From Candidatus Bathyarchaeota archaeon A05DMB-3 (GTDB lineage Archaea; Thermoproteota; Bathyarchaeia; Bathyarchaeales; Bathycorpusculaceae), in contig JABFQN010000001.1 of NCBI GenBank assembly GCA_019685555.1, positions 1 through 64,000 of the forward strand: 64,000 nucleotides of DNA, given 5' to 3'. The notes beneath the pieces are model-generated. The model worked only from the letters and a program-made list of their open reading frames with translations. It had not been told where the DNA came from and made no database searches. The position numbers were made by a program, and so were the translations under genes. This document shows, one piece after another, positions 31,771 through 41,248 of the stretch (the stretch's first letter is position 1; the number at the start of each line of letters is the position of its first letter).

Positions 31771-32562
31771 TTACCAGTAGCTTTTGGGCCTCCGAAGCGC
31801 AAGATAAGCAGTGGTGGCAACAAAAAACACCGCCACAACGGCGAGAAAAACTACAGCTGTGCGTGTACCGTCCAGTTCGCTTTTAACCCCTTTAAGAGAC
31901 TCATACTCTTGTTTGAACTGCCAAAGGGTTTGGTTAAGGTTCAACAGCTCGTCGCGGGTCAGGTTCTTCCCAAAGCAGTCACTGAAAGTTTGATTCAATC
32001 CATCAAGAGTGCTATGGATTTCCTCAAGCTGGGCCTCAAGAGATTCAAGCTGTTCTTCAAGCGATTTAAGGTAAACGTTCTCAATGCGCGTCAAAGCAAA
32101 ACCTAGAGTTCCTTGAAAAGGATACGGGTGTTCACCTCCAAGCTCGTCAACAATTGTGGCATCATAATTAAGGTAGAGCTCTCCATAAATAATGCCGGAA
32201 ATACCTTCATGGACAAAGACGTGGTGCTGGTATACCACCCGACTGTCTTTAGGGAGTATAATGTTGCTTGACACATTACTGTAAATTTCGCGCTTTTCGG
32301 TTCCGTTTATAAACCCATATATGGTTAAATTAGCTGTTTTAACATTAACTTTAGTGACAAGGGATGTCAAACCCAGCGCAACTGATATGGAGCTAGCTGG
32401 TTGAGCCCTTGATGTAGCGTTAACTTGAACTATCAAGCATGAAATTTTTGAGTCAAAAAAGGTCTCCATATCGCTGGTTTGAGTTTGCGTTCTAGCGGTG
32501 TTTGTCAAGGCAACTAAGAGACTTAGGCATGCGAAAAGCGCCATTATCACCTTTCTGTTCAT
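31771..32562 (-). CDS. Secreted coiled-coil protein with C-terminal anchor
   Basis: The 263-residue protein has a signal peptide (VIMALFACLSLLVALTNTART) and a beta-rich domain of about 130 residues (IYGFINGTEKREIYSNV to YPFQGTLGFALTRIE). A coiled coil follows (VYLKSLEEQLESLEAQLEEIHSTL to KQEYESLKGVKSEL), then a C-terminal membrane helix (AVVFLAVVAVFFVATTAYLALRR). The domain order resembles other archaeal cell-surface proteins. No catalytic motif is seen. It faces the unrecognised 428-residue gene tail to tail. Confidence 0.7.
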   Translation of the reverse strand: MNRKVIMALFACLSLLVALTNTARTQTQTSDMETFFDSKISCLIVQVNATSRAQPASSISVALGLTSLVTKVNVKTANLTIYGFINGTEKREIYSNVSSNIILPKDSRVVYQHHVFVHEGISGIIYGELYLNYDATIVDELGGEHPYPFQGTLGFALTRIENVYLKSLEEQLESLEAQLEEIHSTLDGLNQTFSDCFGKNLTRDELLNLNQTLWQFKQEYESLKGVKSELDGTRTAVVFLAVVAVFFVATTAYLALRRPKSYW

Positions 32563-32686
32563 ATTATCCCCCGCCTAAATTTAATTGTGGATAATTTTGC
32601 AAGTTTTATTTAACGCTTTTAAATTCTTCTTTTGTTATTTGCTGTTTTTTGGCTGTTTCTTTTTTAAGAATTATGTTTATTTTCGA

Positions 32687-32926
32687 CTATTTTATTGAGC
32701 GTATAAACCGCTGGTACATGTATATGAAGTAGATAAGCGCAAAAAAGGTTAGGGCTATTTCGAAGGCCAGAATCGCGGGGTTGTTTTCCACAGCCATGAA
32801 ATATCCATGTTGGAGTATATCTGTGAAAACTAGGATTTGGAGGAATATGGCTCCGCCTAAACAGCTTAGGCCTAAACTGTGGATTAATATTAGGATTTTG
32901 CGGTCGATTTTGGCTGCGGCCTTCAT
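32687..32926 (-). CDS. Small two-span membrane protein
   Basis: The 79-residue protein has hydrophobic segments ILIHSLGLSCLGGAIFLQILVF and AILAFEIALTFFALIYFIYMYQRF, and a basic N-terminus (MKAAAKIDRK). The family is unknown. A TATA-like ATATATAG lies near 33040 on the other side of its promoter region, shared with nothing else obvious. Confidence 0.65.
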   Translation of the reverse strand: MKAAAKIDRKILILIHSLGLSCLGGAIFLQILVFTDILQHGYFMAVENNPAILAFEIALTFFALIYFIYMYQRFIRSIK

Positions 32927-33091
32927 TGTTTATCGTGTGTATTAAGATTTGATGCTTTAACTTATAGGTTATGAATCCCAAGACACTACAAAACCTTAGG
33001 ATTACGCTTCCACACTTAAAATTAAAATTCACCGAAAATATATAGGGGGCTATCTGTATTGGCAAGAAAACAAACCAATAAATGTAGGGTT

Positions 33092-34006
33092 TTAGGCTTC
33101 TTCTAGCTTACTGATAGCTTCCCTAACAATTGCAACAGACTTTTCTAAGCGTTTTCTGGTTTCAGGCAGCAATTCAAGTTCTAAAATCTTTTCAACACCG
33201 TTCCTGCCGAGAACGACAGGCACGCCTATGGCAACATCCGAAAAACCATACTCGCCTTGAAGATATGTTGACACGCCCATAACTCTGTTTCTTCCCCTTA
33301 AAATGGCGTCAGCCATGATGGCGATGGCTGCGGCTGGGGCGTGAACCGTTGAGCCTTTGAGGCTTATGACTTCCGCGCCAGAAGTTATTGTCATGTTTAT
33401 GATTTTTTCTATTTGCTCTTTTGATAGGAGACGCGTTATGGGAATTCCAGCCACAGACGCGTATTCTGTTAATGGAACCATGGAGTCGCCGTGTTCGCCT
33501 ATAGCCAACGCGCGGATGTCCTCCCTTGAAACTTTTAATTCTAAAGCGATGTATGAACGGAAACGCAAAGTGTCAAGAATGTTGCCCATGCCGAAAACAC
33601 TGTTCCTTTTAAAGCCAGACTCTTTGTACGCCACGTAAGTCATGACGTCAACGGGGTTTGTAACCATCATGATTTTGCAGTTTGGCGCGTACTTCGCAAC
33701 TTCATGCACAATGGATTTCACTATCCCAGCGTTCTTTTTAATCAAGTCCAGCCTAGTCATTCCTGGTTTTCGCGCTTCGCCAGCAGTTATTATGACAAGT
33801 TCCGAGTCCCTCATTTGGCTGTAATCGCTTGTTCCAACAATTTTCCCGTCAAACTCTAAGGCTGGAGCGGTTTGCATCATGTCAAGGGCTTCGCCCTTCG
33901 CCAAATTCTCAAAAACGTCAATTAAGACCACGTCGCTTATACGGTATCTTAAAATGTTGAAGGCAGCCGCACTCCCAACACGCCCAGCACCAATAATGGT
34001 TATCAT
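33092..34006 (-). CDS. mdh: Malate dehydrogenase (LDH-like family)
   Basis: The 304-residue NAD-dependent dehydrogenase opens with MITIIGAGRVGSAAAFN and has Asp30 at the end of strand two (VLIDVF), favouring NAD over NADP. Arg79 and Arg85 in EARKPGMTRLDL mark malate/oxaloacetate specificity rather than lactate. The catalytic His is in LAIGEHGDSMVP, and the Asn/Pro loop is VTNPVDVMTYV. It interconverts malate and oxaloacetate and links to the PEP carboxylase at 52545-54167. I placed the start at ATG 34006; a TTG at 34027 adds seven residues outside the fold. Confidence 0.92.
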   Translation of the reverse strand: MITIIGAGRVGSAAAFNILRYRISDVVLIDVFENLAKGEALDMMQTAPALEFDGKIVGTSDYSQMRDSELVIITAGEARKPGMTRLDLIKKNAGIVKSIVHEVAKYAPNCKIMMVTNPVDVMTYVAYKESGFKRNSVFGMGNILDTLRFRSYIALELKVSREDIRALAIGEHGDSMVPLTEYASVAGIPITRLLSKEQIEKIINMTITSGAEVISLKGSTVHAPAAAIAIMADAILRGRNRVMGVSTYLQGEYGFSDVAIGVPVVLGRNGVEKILELELLPETRKRLEKSVAIVREAISKLEEA

Positions 34007-34044
34007 AAAATTGAGGTGGGGTTCCAAAAAGATATAGTTAACGC

Positions 34045-35382
34045 TTAAAGCTTGTACTCTTTACCCTTTTCCGCAAGCACTATTTGGCTTTCCGTGTCCC
34101 GCATAAACTTGGCGAATAGTTCAGCGTTTTCTGTGTGCACGGGAAAGATTTTCTTTGCGTTAATCTCTTTTAGGGAAGCCTTCAGCCTCAAGGGGGTTAT
34201 GTGTCCAGAAACGTGCACATGGTACTGCGGCAAGCCATAATGCCTAAGCCAGTTTACAAGCCTTTCAAAATCTATCTCCATCTCCTCATTGAAAGGCTCA
34301 GAGGATGAAAACACATAACAGCTTCCGGGTTTGGGCTGGATTTCCACCAGCTGCTCCAAATCATACAACGAGACGGTTAAGATTATGCCTTGCTGGCGCT
34401 TCGAAACTTGTTCGGCGTCGACAATCTTGTCGGGGTACCGCTCCATGATTTGCTTTTCCCACGAGTGCATTCGCTCCTTCGATTTTCGAAAAATCAAGAT
34501 TCCCTCATTACTAAGCCTTGGAATACAAAGCCTTTCGTCAGCGGTTAACGCATTCATTAAGTAGGCTTGCCTCAGTGAAACAGCCAAGCAACGGTTGTTC
34601 CTCGTGGCTGCTCGACAAAAGGAGTTAAGCCTATCAACATCTGTGTAGGCGAACTCTGCAAGCACTAAGCCTTCTGCTTGGTTGACAATATGGTTCAGTT
34701 TGTCCTCAACATCCCTTTCAGATGAAACCGAAACGCTAGTCATGGTAGTAGCCTCGCTTACGACAGCCACGGGTTCAGCAACCCTCGCTCGTTCAACAAA
34801 CTCACGGGTCATTTCGCCTTTTGCACCATGATCCCTAAAGTCTCCCGTATAAACAACAGCGCCGTTTGATGTGTAAATTATGAAGCCGTAGGCACCGGGC
34901 ACCGAATGGTCCACATGAACGGGCTCAACTTCCAAACCGCCTACTTTAACGGTTTTCCCTGTTCTAAAAGACTGGAAGTTTATGCCTTCCACGTTAAACT
35001 CCAAATCTGCTTTGCGAATTTCTCCCAACGCCTCTAAGATAATTTTTGTTGTTTCGCCACAGTAAACTGGGATTTCCCTCTTAACAAAAGACAAATAAGC
35101 CGAATGGTCCATATGCCCATGGGAAATGAAGATGGCATCTATCTCTGAAGCTTTCCCGTCAAACTTGTAGACGCCGCCTATTTTCGGCAAGATTCCAAGC
35201 TCTTGGAGGCTTTTCTCGCTTTTAGGCGAGAGAAATGGAGGTGAATAATACTGTTTTCTTAAGGCGAAGGACATGCCGAAATCGAAGAAAACTTTAGTGT
35301 CTCTGTCCTTGACGAGAATTTTGTTTCCTCCAATCTCGTTCACCCCGCCGTAAAAGGTTAAAGTTGTTTCAGCCTTAACCAC
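34045..35382 (-). CDS. RNase J-like metallo-beta-lactamase/beta-CASP protein
   Basis: The 445-residue protein has the MBL motifs FISHGHMDHSAYL and VHVDHSVPGAYGF, with VYTGDFRDHG between the MBL and beta-CASP parts. A final VHVSGHITPLR and KIFPVHTENAELF complete the metal site. RNase J-type enzymes cleave RNA endo- and 5-to-3 exonucleolytically. The sequence is shorter than typical RNase J (about 550) and lacks an obvious C-terminal domain, so another beta-CASP nucleic-acid hydrolase is possible. The start is GTG at 35382, four bases from the upstream kinase-like gene stop. Confidence 0.82.
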   Translation of the reverse strand: MVKAETTLTFYGGVNEIGGNKILVKDRDTKVFFDFGMSFALRKQYYSPPFLSPKSEKSLQELGILPKIGGVYKFDGKASEIDAIFISHGHMDHSAYLSFVKREIPVYCGETTKIILEALGEIRKADLEFNVEGINFQSFRTGKTVKVGGLEVEPVHVDHSVPGAYGFIIYTSNGAVVYTGDFRDHGAKGEMTREFVERARVAEPVAVVSEATTMTSVSVSSERDVEDKLNHIVNQAEGLVLAEFAYTDVDRLNSFCRAATRNNRCLAVSLRQAYLMNALTADERLCIPRLSNEGILIFRKSKERMHSWEKQIMERYPDKIVDAEQVSKRQQGIILTVSLYDLEQLVEIQPKPGSCYVFSSSEPFNEEMEIDFERLVNWLRHYGLPQYHVHVSGHITPLRLKASLKEINAKKIFPVHTENAELFAKFMRDTESQIVLAEKGKEYKL

Positions 35383-35386
35383 CTTT

Positions 35387-37102
35387 TTAACCTCCCGTCT
35401 GCCCCACCTTTAGACAAATGTTAGATATGGCTAAAATTATGTGGGGGAAAACAAAAACGCTGAAAACTTTTGTGTATTTCGGTTTTCCCGCGTCTTTAAC
35501 AGCCTTTATTTCTCCGCCAGCGTCCAAATATCCCCTAAGAAAGCTTTTTGCAATTGCTTCTGCAAGTCGTGTCCCCGAAAAGGGCGGCGCGTAATGCCCA
35601 ATATAGTAGAGAAATTCGGCTATATCCCAAGCCTTGTCTCCGTTCCTTGAAGCTTGTTCAAAATCTGTCAGATAGACTTCTCCGTTTTTTCCGACGAGAA
35701 TGTTCTCCGGTTTCGTGTCACCCAAGGCTATGTTGAGGGCGTGAACTTTCGCGAAAATTTCGCCAACTTTCTGAATAAGCTTTAATCCCCTTTCAATTTC
35801 GCCTCCATCTCTTGAGCTGAAAACTTTTTTAATTGTTTTTTCAAGGGTTTCTCCCTCTAGATACTCCATAAACACTAGTCTTTCACTATGGCTTATGCTG
35901 AGAAGTTTTGGAACAGCAAATCCATTAAAGCGCAGAAACTGGTTTGTGGAGCATTCCTTTTCCAATCTTGAACGCCCAAGAAGGGCGAAAGTTCGTGTTC
36001 CAACAGTCCACAACGTTAACGGGAACCATTTAAAACTCGACCAATCCTTAAAACTTTTCACAACAACCCTTTGCTCTCTATCGCTGACAACTGCCTTAAC
36101 AAGGTAAACATCGTTCAGAACACCACCCAACTCCTCAACAGTGACAGTTGCATCTTCCTCTACTTTGAGGATTTTCCTAGCAAAATCTTCTATGCCCAAC
36201 CTGGTGGATAAGGGAACAAGCCCGTTGGCGGTGGGTACAAGCAGATACTCCTTAGGGTCTTGAAGGTTCCATTCCGCTTTTAAGGTTAACCTTTCATTTT
36301 CAAAAAACTGAAACTTTAACAGCAAGTTTCTATTCTTTGACAAAATTCCGAGGATTTTTGGAAAAGTTCCCAGAAGAGACAGGAATAAGGCTTTCTGTGC
36401 AGATTTTAAAAGGTTTGTGAAGCGAACCCTTTGGCTTTTGAAATTTTCTATAAACTCTTTCGTAATCTTGAAATGCTTAGAGTCTACGCCATCAACAACC
36501 TTTTCTTTTTCCAATTCCTTCAATGCAAGGATGTAGCCGTCCATAACAAGTTTCAAGTTTTGTTCTCGCATTTCCTTGCGTAGAAAATCTGATATATTGT
36601 AATAGAGGGGTGGAAAAAGGCGGGCTCTACTCAGCATTGCTTCATACATAAAATATTCGGGTTTTATGTAAATTTCATAGGAAAGCTCTGGAAAATCAAG
36701 CACAATGTTTTCCAAAAGTTCAACAATCAAACGCTTTTTCAGTTTAGCCTCTTCCGCTTTTAGATACCCACCATTTGCTAAAGGGATATATGGAAAAATC
36801 AGTTGGATGGCGAAAGCCTCGCCTAGAAAACCTCTTTCCACATCTCTTTCGAAAATCCATTTATCAACCGCATAGAAAACAACTGCTCTGCCGCCGAAAA
36901 ACTTCACATAATTCATTAGTCTCGGTTTAAAGCCATCGACAACCAGCAAAACCTCCAAGGGCATTTTCACGTCAGAAAGGTAAGTTGCATAACCGCTGCA
37001 AACGCAGATGCTTGTAATTCGGCGGGAGTTGGCAATCTGCCTACAAAAACCTCGAATTTTCTCTTCCAAATCTCTGTTAAGCCACCCCTGATGGTGAGCC
37101 AA
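35387..37102 (-). CDS. Nucleotidyltransferase-like/protein-kinase-like fusion
   Basis: The 571-residue protein ends in a kinase fold related to Bud32/RIO. It has VVVKSFKD for the ATP-binding lysine, a hinge near LVFMEYLEGETLEKTI, and the catalytic loop HALNIALGDTKPENILV, with TDFEQASRNGDKAWDIAEFLYYIGHYAP as the metal-binding segment. The first 200 residues (ITSICVCSGYATYLSDVKMPLEVLLVVDGF and following) resemble a nucleotidyltransferase-like domain, with a helical middle section. The substrate is unknown. The TTG at 37102 follows AGGTGA. It is followed by the RNase J-like gene four bases later, so a shared role in RNA metabolism is possible. Confidence 0.75.
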   Translation of the reverse strand: MAHHQGWLNRDLEEKIRGFCRQIANSRRITSICVCSGYATYLSDVKMPLEVLLVVDGFKPRLMNYVKFFGGRAVVFYAVDKWIFERDVERGFLGEAFAIQLIFPYIPLANGGYLKAEEAKLKKRLIVELLENIVLDFPELSYEIYIKPEYFMYEAMLSRARLFPPLYYNISDFLRKEMREQNLKLVMDGYILALKELEKEKVVDGVDSKHFKITKEFIENFKSQRVRFTNLLKSAQKALFLSLLGTFPKILGILSKNRNLLLKFQFFENERLTLKAEWNLQDPKEYLLVPTANGLVPLSTRLGIEDFARKILKVEEDATVTVEELGGVLNDVYLVKAVVSDREQRVVVKSFKDWSSFKWFPLTLWTVGTRTFALLGRSRLEKECSTNQFLRFNGFAVPKLLSISHSERLVFMEYLEGETLEKTIKKVFSSRDGGEIERGLKLIQKVGEIFAKVHALNIALGDTKPENILVGKNGEVYLTDFEQASRNGDKAWDIAEFLYYIGHYAPPFSGTRLAEAIAKSFLRGYLDAGGEIKAVKDAGKPKYTKVFSVFVFPHIILAISNICLKVGQTGG

Positions 37103-37244
37103 CTTTTCACCTAGAGTGCGCCGCTTTAAGAATAGTTTGTGCTTCTATGAGATATAGTTAACCCCATCAATTTCACCTTGTGCAGAAAGTTAAAATGGAT
37201 ACCTCTCCTCTAGTTTTCAGAAGCAACAAACATTAGCAATTAGC

Positions 37245-38609
37245 CTAAACTTTAATGTTACCGATTATTTTGCCGTAAAGTCTCAGAATTTTTAGGGCTT
37301 TCAAGCCTTTTTCAGGCAAATTGTAGAGGGGTATGCTGCTTTCGCCAATAACCTTGTAGACGAGTTCAAAATCTTCTCCACCAGCTGGCACGTCAACGAT
37401 GGGCTTATCTGGATGCTTCGCAGCCACTTCTAGAATAGCTTTTGCGTCTTCAGGTTCGAAAAAGCAGGATTTAAGCATGTTTATCACGAGGACTCCGTCG
37501 ACATTATTGTCTGTTAAAACAAGGTCTAACACTTTGCGGTAGCGGTCGGCTCTAGCGTCTGCTATCATGTCAATGGGGTTTGTTGCATCCACGCCTGGAT
37601 AAAGCCTTTCAATAGCCCCTTTTGTTTCTTCAGACAGTCTTGCGAGTTTAAGGTTGTTCCGTGCAACTGCGTCTGCTGCCAATATTGCTGGACCGCCTAC
37701 ATTGCTTACTATGGCTACATTATCGCCCAGCATGGGCGGCTGTTTTGATAGGGCTAAAGCCGCATTCATAAGGTCTTCCATATTTTCAACGCGGATTATC
37801 CCAGCCTTTTTTAAGGCAGCTTCAAAAACTTCGTTGGAGCCAGCCATTGAAGCTGTATGAGATTTGGCTCTATGGGCGGATTCCTGAACTATTCCGCCTT
37901 TTAAAGCGATTATTGGTTTTTTCTCCACTGTTTTTCTGGCTTCTTCTATGAATTTTCTGCCGTTTTTTACGCCTTCCATGTATAGGCATATAACCTTCGT
38001 TTCTTTATCTCTGCCTAAATATCGAAGCATGTCAACATCGTCTACGTCTATTTTGTCTCCCATGAAGGCGAACTTGCTTATGCCAATGTTGTAGAAACAC
38101 GCCCAATCCAGTAGGCAGGCGCCCACTCCGCCGCTTTGAGATATGACGGCTATGTTTCCTTTTCTCGGCATTACGTCTCGTTCGAAGGTTGTGTTTAACC
38201 CGTTAGCCGTGTTTATAACGCCCATAACAGTGTTTGGTCCCAAAATTCCAATGTCATGTTCTTCCTTAATCTTCAGCAGTTGTTGCCGCTGACTATCTTT
38301 GAACCCACCAGTAATTATCAAGAAGCCTTTGACTCCAGATGCTGCACTTCTCTCAACATAGAGAATTGAATCCTTGGGCGGAAGCATTACAACTGCCAAA
38401 TCTGGAGTTTCTGGTAGCTCATCAAAGCTTTTTAAGCCAATTTTTCCATCAACGTCAAGGATGTAGGTTTTTCCTTTGAAGAATTTTTTCATGTTGTAGA
38501 TAACGTTTTTAAAAAGCCATGGTGATGCCAACCCAACTTTTTCTTTAGTCTTGCTTGAGCCTATTAAAATAACATTTCGAGGTTCAAAGAGAGTCTTCAC
38601 GCTGAACAT
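37245..38609 (-). CDS. ADP-forming acyl-CoA synthetase alpha subunit
   Basis: The 454-residue protein has the CoA-binding N-terminal domain (NVILIGSSKTKEKVGLASPWLFKNVI), a succinyl-CoA-ligase-like domain (IAVISQSGGVGACLLDWA) and the catalytic histidine region ALKGGIVQESAHRAKSHTASMAG. These enzymes convert acyl-CoA, ADP and phosphate to acid, CoA and ATP, the archaeal route of substrate-level phosphorylation. The ATP-grasp beta subunit is not in the window, so it is either encoded elsewhere or this is a lone alpha-type protein. Confidence 0.88.
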   Translation of the reverse strand: MFSVKTLFEPRNVILIGSSKTKEKVGLASPWLFKNVIYNMKKFFKGKTYILDVDGKIGLKSFDELPETPDLAVVMLPPKDSILYVERSAASGVKGFLIITGGFKDSQRQQLLKIKEEHDIGILGPNTVMGVINTANGLNTTFERDVMPRKGNIAVISQSGGVGACLLDWACFYNIGISKFAFMGDKIDVDDVDMLRYLGRDKETKVICLYMEGVKNGRKFIEEARKTVEKKPIIALKGGIVQESAHRAKSHTASMAGSNEVFEAALKKAGIIRVENMEDLMNAALALSKQPPMLGDNVAIVSNVGGPAILAADAVARNNLKLARLSEETKGAIERLYPGVDATNPIDMIADARADRYRKVLDLVLTDNNVDGVLVINMLKSCFFEPEDAKAILEVAAKHPDKPIVDVPAGGEDFELVYKVIGESSIPLYNLPEKGLKALKILRLYGKIIGNIKV

Positions 38610-38684
38610 CGAGTTAAACCTTCAAATTTAAAGGTTGATGGAAAAGAAAATTAGACAATCATACTCATAAATTTAACTTTCAAA

Positions 38685-39467
38685 CTACGCGCGTTCTATC
38701 AATTTAATGTATGCAAAAGCTGCGGAAAACGTGAAAAGGGCCGAGAAAACCAGGACACTGACAACCATGTCCAAGGAGAAGGGCGGATTGCCCAAAAGGA
38801 AGGAGCGAATGATGTCGGAAGCGTTGCTTAACGGATTAATTCTGGCAAAAGTCACCAGAGCCATTGGAAACCTTCCTTCTTGTCCAAGCTGTTGAATTAG
38901 GGAAAACGGATAGAACACGCTACTGCAGAAGAAAAGCAAATAATAGACCAAACCCCTAGCTGTGATGAACTTGTCAAGGCTTGAAGTGGAAACAGCTATG
39001 GCTATGCTTAAACCGGAAATCCCCATGGCTAGGAAGAAAAGAACAAGTAGAATTATGGAAAACTGTGCCGGCGATGGAAACCCAACAAGGATAAAACATG
39101 TAGCCAAAAGCGGCGACATGTAAACCATACCCCGCAGTCCTCCAGAAAGCACGCGTCCAATTGCCAGCTCCCATCTGCTCATCGGTAGGCTTAACATGTA
39201 CTGGTGGATTTCCCTTCGCCTTTCCATGTTCACTTCCCTTCCAATCATAAAGGCTGAGGCAAACAAACCAGTAACAGTGAGCCCTGGTGCAAAGAAGTTA
39301 AAGTAGCTTTTAATCTGCTGGGTTATTTCAGGGGTTAGCATGCGGTTGTAAACTATTGCCATTATAAATAAGTCTGCAAGGTTCATGCTGATTAAGCCTG
39401 CAAGCCACCACTTGTAACGGAAAAAGTTTCTGAAATCATGCTCTAACAAGTTGATTATCTGCCGCAT
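38685..39467 (-). CDS. ABC-2 type transporter permease
   Basis: The 260-residue protein has six membrane helices and the ABC-2 layout (FFRYKWWLAGLISMNLADLFIMAIV, EIHQYMLSLPMSRWELAIGRVLSGGLRG, RINPLSNASDIIRSFLLGNPP). It pairs with the permease encoded one base upstream and the ATPase before it, forming an exporter with two distinct permeases. The LP.SR.EL string is shared with its partner, suggesting duplication. The substrate is unknown. Confidence 0.87.
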   Translation of the reverse strand: MRQIINLLEHDFRNFFRYKWWLAGLISMNLADLFIMAIVYNRMLTPEITQQIKSYFNFFAPGLTVTGLFASAFMIGREVNMERRREIHQYMLSLPMSRWELAIGRVLSGGLRGMVYMSPLLATCFILVGFPSPAQFSIILLVLFFLAMGISGLSIAIAVSTSSLDKFITARGLVYYLLFFCSSVFYPFSLIQQLGQEGRFPMALVTFARINPLSNASDIIRSFLLGNPPFSLDMVVSVLVFSALFTFSAAFAYIKLIERA

Positions 39468-40235
39468 TTACTGCCACCCTCCCCCCTCTATTCGCTTGTC
39501 ATAAAGCACTATGCCTACAAAAGTGAAAAAGGCGAAAAACAAGACTATTCCAAGAAGCGGCAACAATGGATTTTCAAAGGTTAAAACTGCCTCAACACCA
39601 GCACCCCAGCGGAAGAGGTCAGAGGCGTAAGTTAAAGGGTTGAAGTTGGCAATCCAGCCGTAAAAGGGGTTTGCCTCCTTCACGATGTTTAACGGGTACA
39701 TGGCAGTGCTTAAACGCACCATTAAAGCGTCTAAAACACCCATTAAAATGTCGAAACGGTCGCTGGATTTTATAGCAACCGCCAAAGTTATGCTCATGCC
39801 TGAAACTCCAAAGGCGAAAAGGAAAAGCGAGAAAAGCGCCAAAATGAAGTTGAGGGGATTTGCAACCCCAATGACGTAAAGGGATATACATATCAGAGCG
39901 CCCACATATATGAAGGCGCGGAGTCCCCCACCTATTGAACGCCCCAAAACCAACTCCCTTCTGGTAACTGGCAAACTAAGTAAATACTCAAAAACTCCAT
40001 GTTCCGCCTCCTCGTAAATGTCAAATCCTATGAACACTGCTGCCGAATAAAGCGTCATTGTAGCTAATCCGCCGACATAATAGCGGAAATAATCCGCGAT
40101 AACAACCATGCGGGAGGCTATAAGCCCGAAAAAAGCGATTTGGGAAACAAACCATATAGCCCTCATAATAACCATGGCTTTATACTGAAAGAATAGGCGC
40201 ACATCTCGCTCCACCACCAGAAAGACTTTTCTCAC
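39468..40235 (-). CDS. ABC-2 type transporter permease
   Basis: The 255-residue homologue of the neighbouring permease has six helices: MVIMRAIWFVSQIAFFGLIA, TMTLYSAAVFIGFDIYEEAEHGVFEYLLSLPVTRRELVLGRSIGGGLRA and others. It ends with FNPLTYASDLFRWG, the typical ABC-2 C-terminal region. The start is GTG at 40235, immediately after the ATPase stop. The three genes at 38685-41204 form one operon. Confidence 0.87.
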   Translation of the reverse strand: MRKVFLVVERDVRLFFQYKAMVIMRAIWFVSQIAFFGLIASRMVVIADYFRYYVGGLATMTLYSAAVFIGFDIYEEAEHGVFEYLLSLPVTRRELVLGRSIGGGLRAFIYVGALICISLYVIGVANPLNFILALFSLFLFAFGVSGMSITLAVAIKSSDRFDILMGVLDALMVRLSTAMYPLNIVKEANPFYGWIANFNPLTYASDLFRWGAGVEAVLTFENPLLPLLGIVLFFAFFTFVGIVLYDKRIEGGGWQ

Positions 40236-40241
40236 AGAGGA

Positions 40242-41204
40242 TTAGCCTCCTTCCTTTTGAGCCTCTTCAAGGGTTAAGCCAGTATAATGCGCAAAAACGT
40301 CGTCTAGGCTTGGTTCACTCATGTGGATGGAGGAAACCGAGGCGCCTTCTTTCATAAGCATGCCCATAATTTTTGGCACAATTTCCTCAACTTTATTTAG
40401 GTAGAGACGCAATGTGGAAGACTTTGTCTTCATGATTTTGACAACTTCTTTAAACTGGTTGAGCGCTTCTACCATTTTAGGCGAAGGGTCGGTTTCAAAC
40501 TGGATTTCTACGACATCTCCGCCTACAATGCTGTCCTTCAACTTTTTAGGCGTATCACAAACCAGCAGCTTTCCCCTATGCATTATTGCAACCCGGTCTG
40601 AAAGCACATCAGCCTCATAAAGCTCATTGGTGGCAAGAATTATTGTTGTCCCTTGATTGCAAAGTTCCCGAAGCATCCTCCAAATTTTATGCTTACCAAC
40701 AATGTCAATTTGGGATGTAGGCTCATCAACTATCGCTATTTTCGGTCTCTGAATTAGAACCTTGGCTATTTCAACCCTTTTTCGCATTCCGCCGGAAAGG
40801 GCGTGAACGCTTCTGTGGCGGAAGTTCCACATGTCCAGAGCTTCCATAATCTCTTTAACTCTACGTTTGCGCTCTTCCGTGGGTAAACCGCAGACCTTAG
40901 CATGCCAGTTAACAATATCCCATGGTGTGCTCACCCACAACATTTTAGGCTCCTGAAAAGCCACGCCCAAAAGCTCGCGCACTTTATCCGGGTTTTTCCT
41001 TACATCATAGCCTCCAACATAAGCTGTGCCTTCGGTAGGTCTTATCACAGTTGCAATCATTAGAATAGTTGTTGTTTTTCCAGCGCCGTTGGGACCTAAA
41101 AGACCGAGAATCTCTCCTTCTTCAACCTCTAGGTTGAGATGGTCTACTGCGATAAAATTTCCGAATTTCTTTGTTAAGTTCTCCATACGAATTATGGGCG
41201 GCAT
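40242..41204 (-). CDS. ABC transporter ATP-binding protein
   Basis: The ATPase is about 320 residues, with Walker A LLGPNGAGKTTTILM, Q-loop FQEPKML, signature HALSGGMRKRVEIAKVL and Walker B IAIVDEPTSQID. The C-terminal 90 residues form the DUF4162-like extension common in drug and polysaccharide exporters. The usual signature LSGGM is kept. I used the ATG at 41204; GTG 41231 would add nine residues with no supporting signal. It energises the two permeases encoded next. Confidence 0.92.
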   Translation of the reverse strand: MPPIIRMENLTKKFGNFIAVDHLNLEVEEGEILGLLGPNGAGKTTTILMIATVIRPTEGTAYVGGYDVRKNPDKVRELLGVAFQEPKMLWVSTPWDIVNWHAKVCGLPTEERKRRVKEIMEALDMWNFRHRSVHALSGGMRKRVEIAKVLIQRPKIAIVDEPTSQIDIVGKHKIWRMLRELCNQGTTIILATNELYEADVLSDRVAIMHRGKLLVCDTPKKLKDSIVGGDVVEIQFETDPSPKMVEALNQFKEVVKIMKTKSSTLRLYLNKVEEIVPKIMGMLMKEGASVSSIHMSEPSLDDVFAHYTGLTLEEAQKEGG

Positions 41205-41248
41205 TCCACATTCCAGATGCGAAATACACACATCTAAACGACGCCTAC

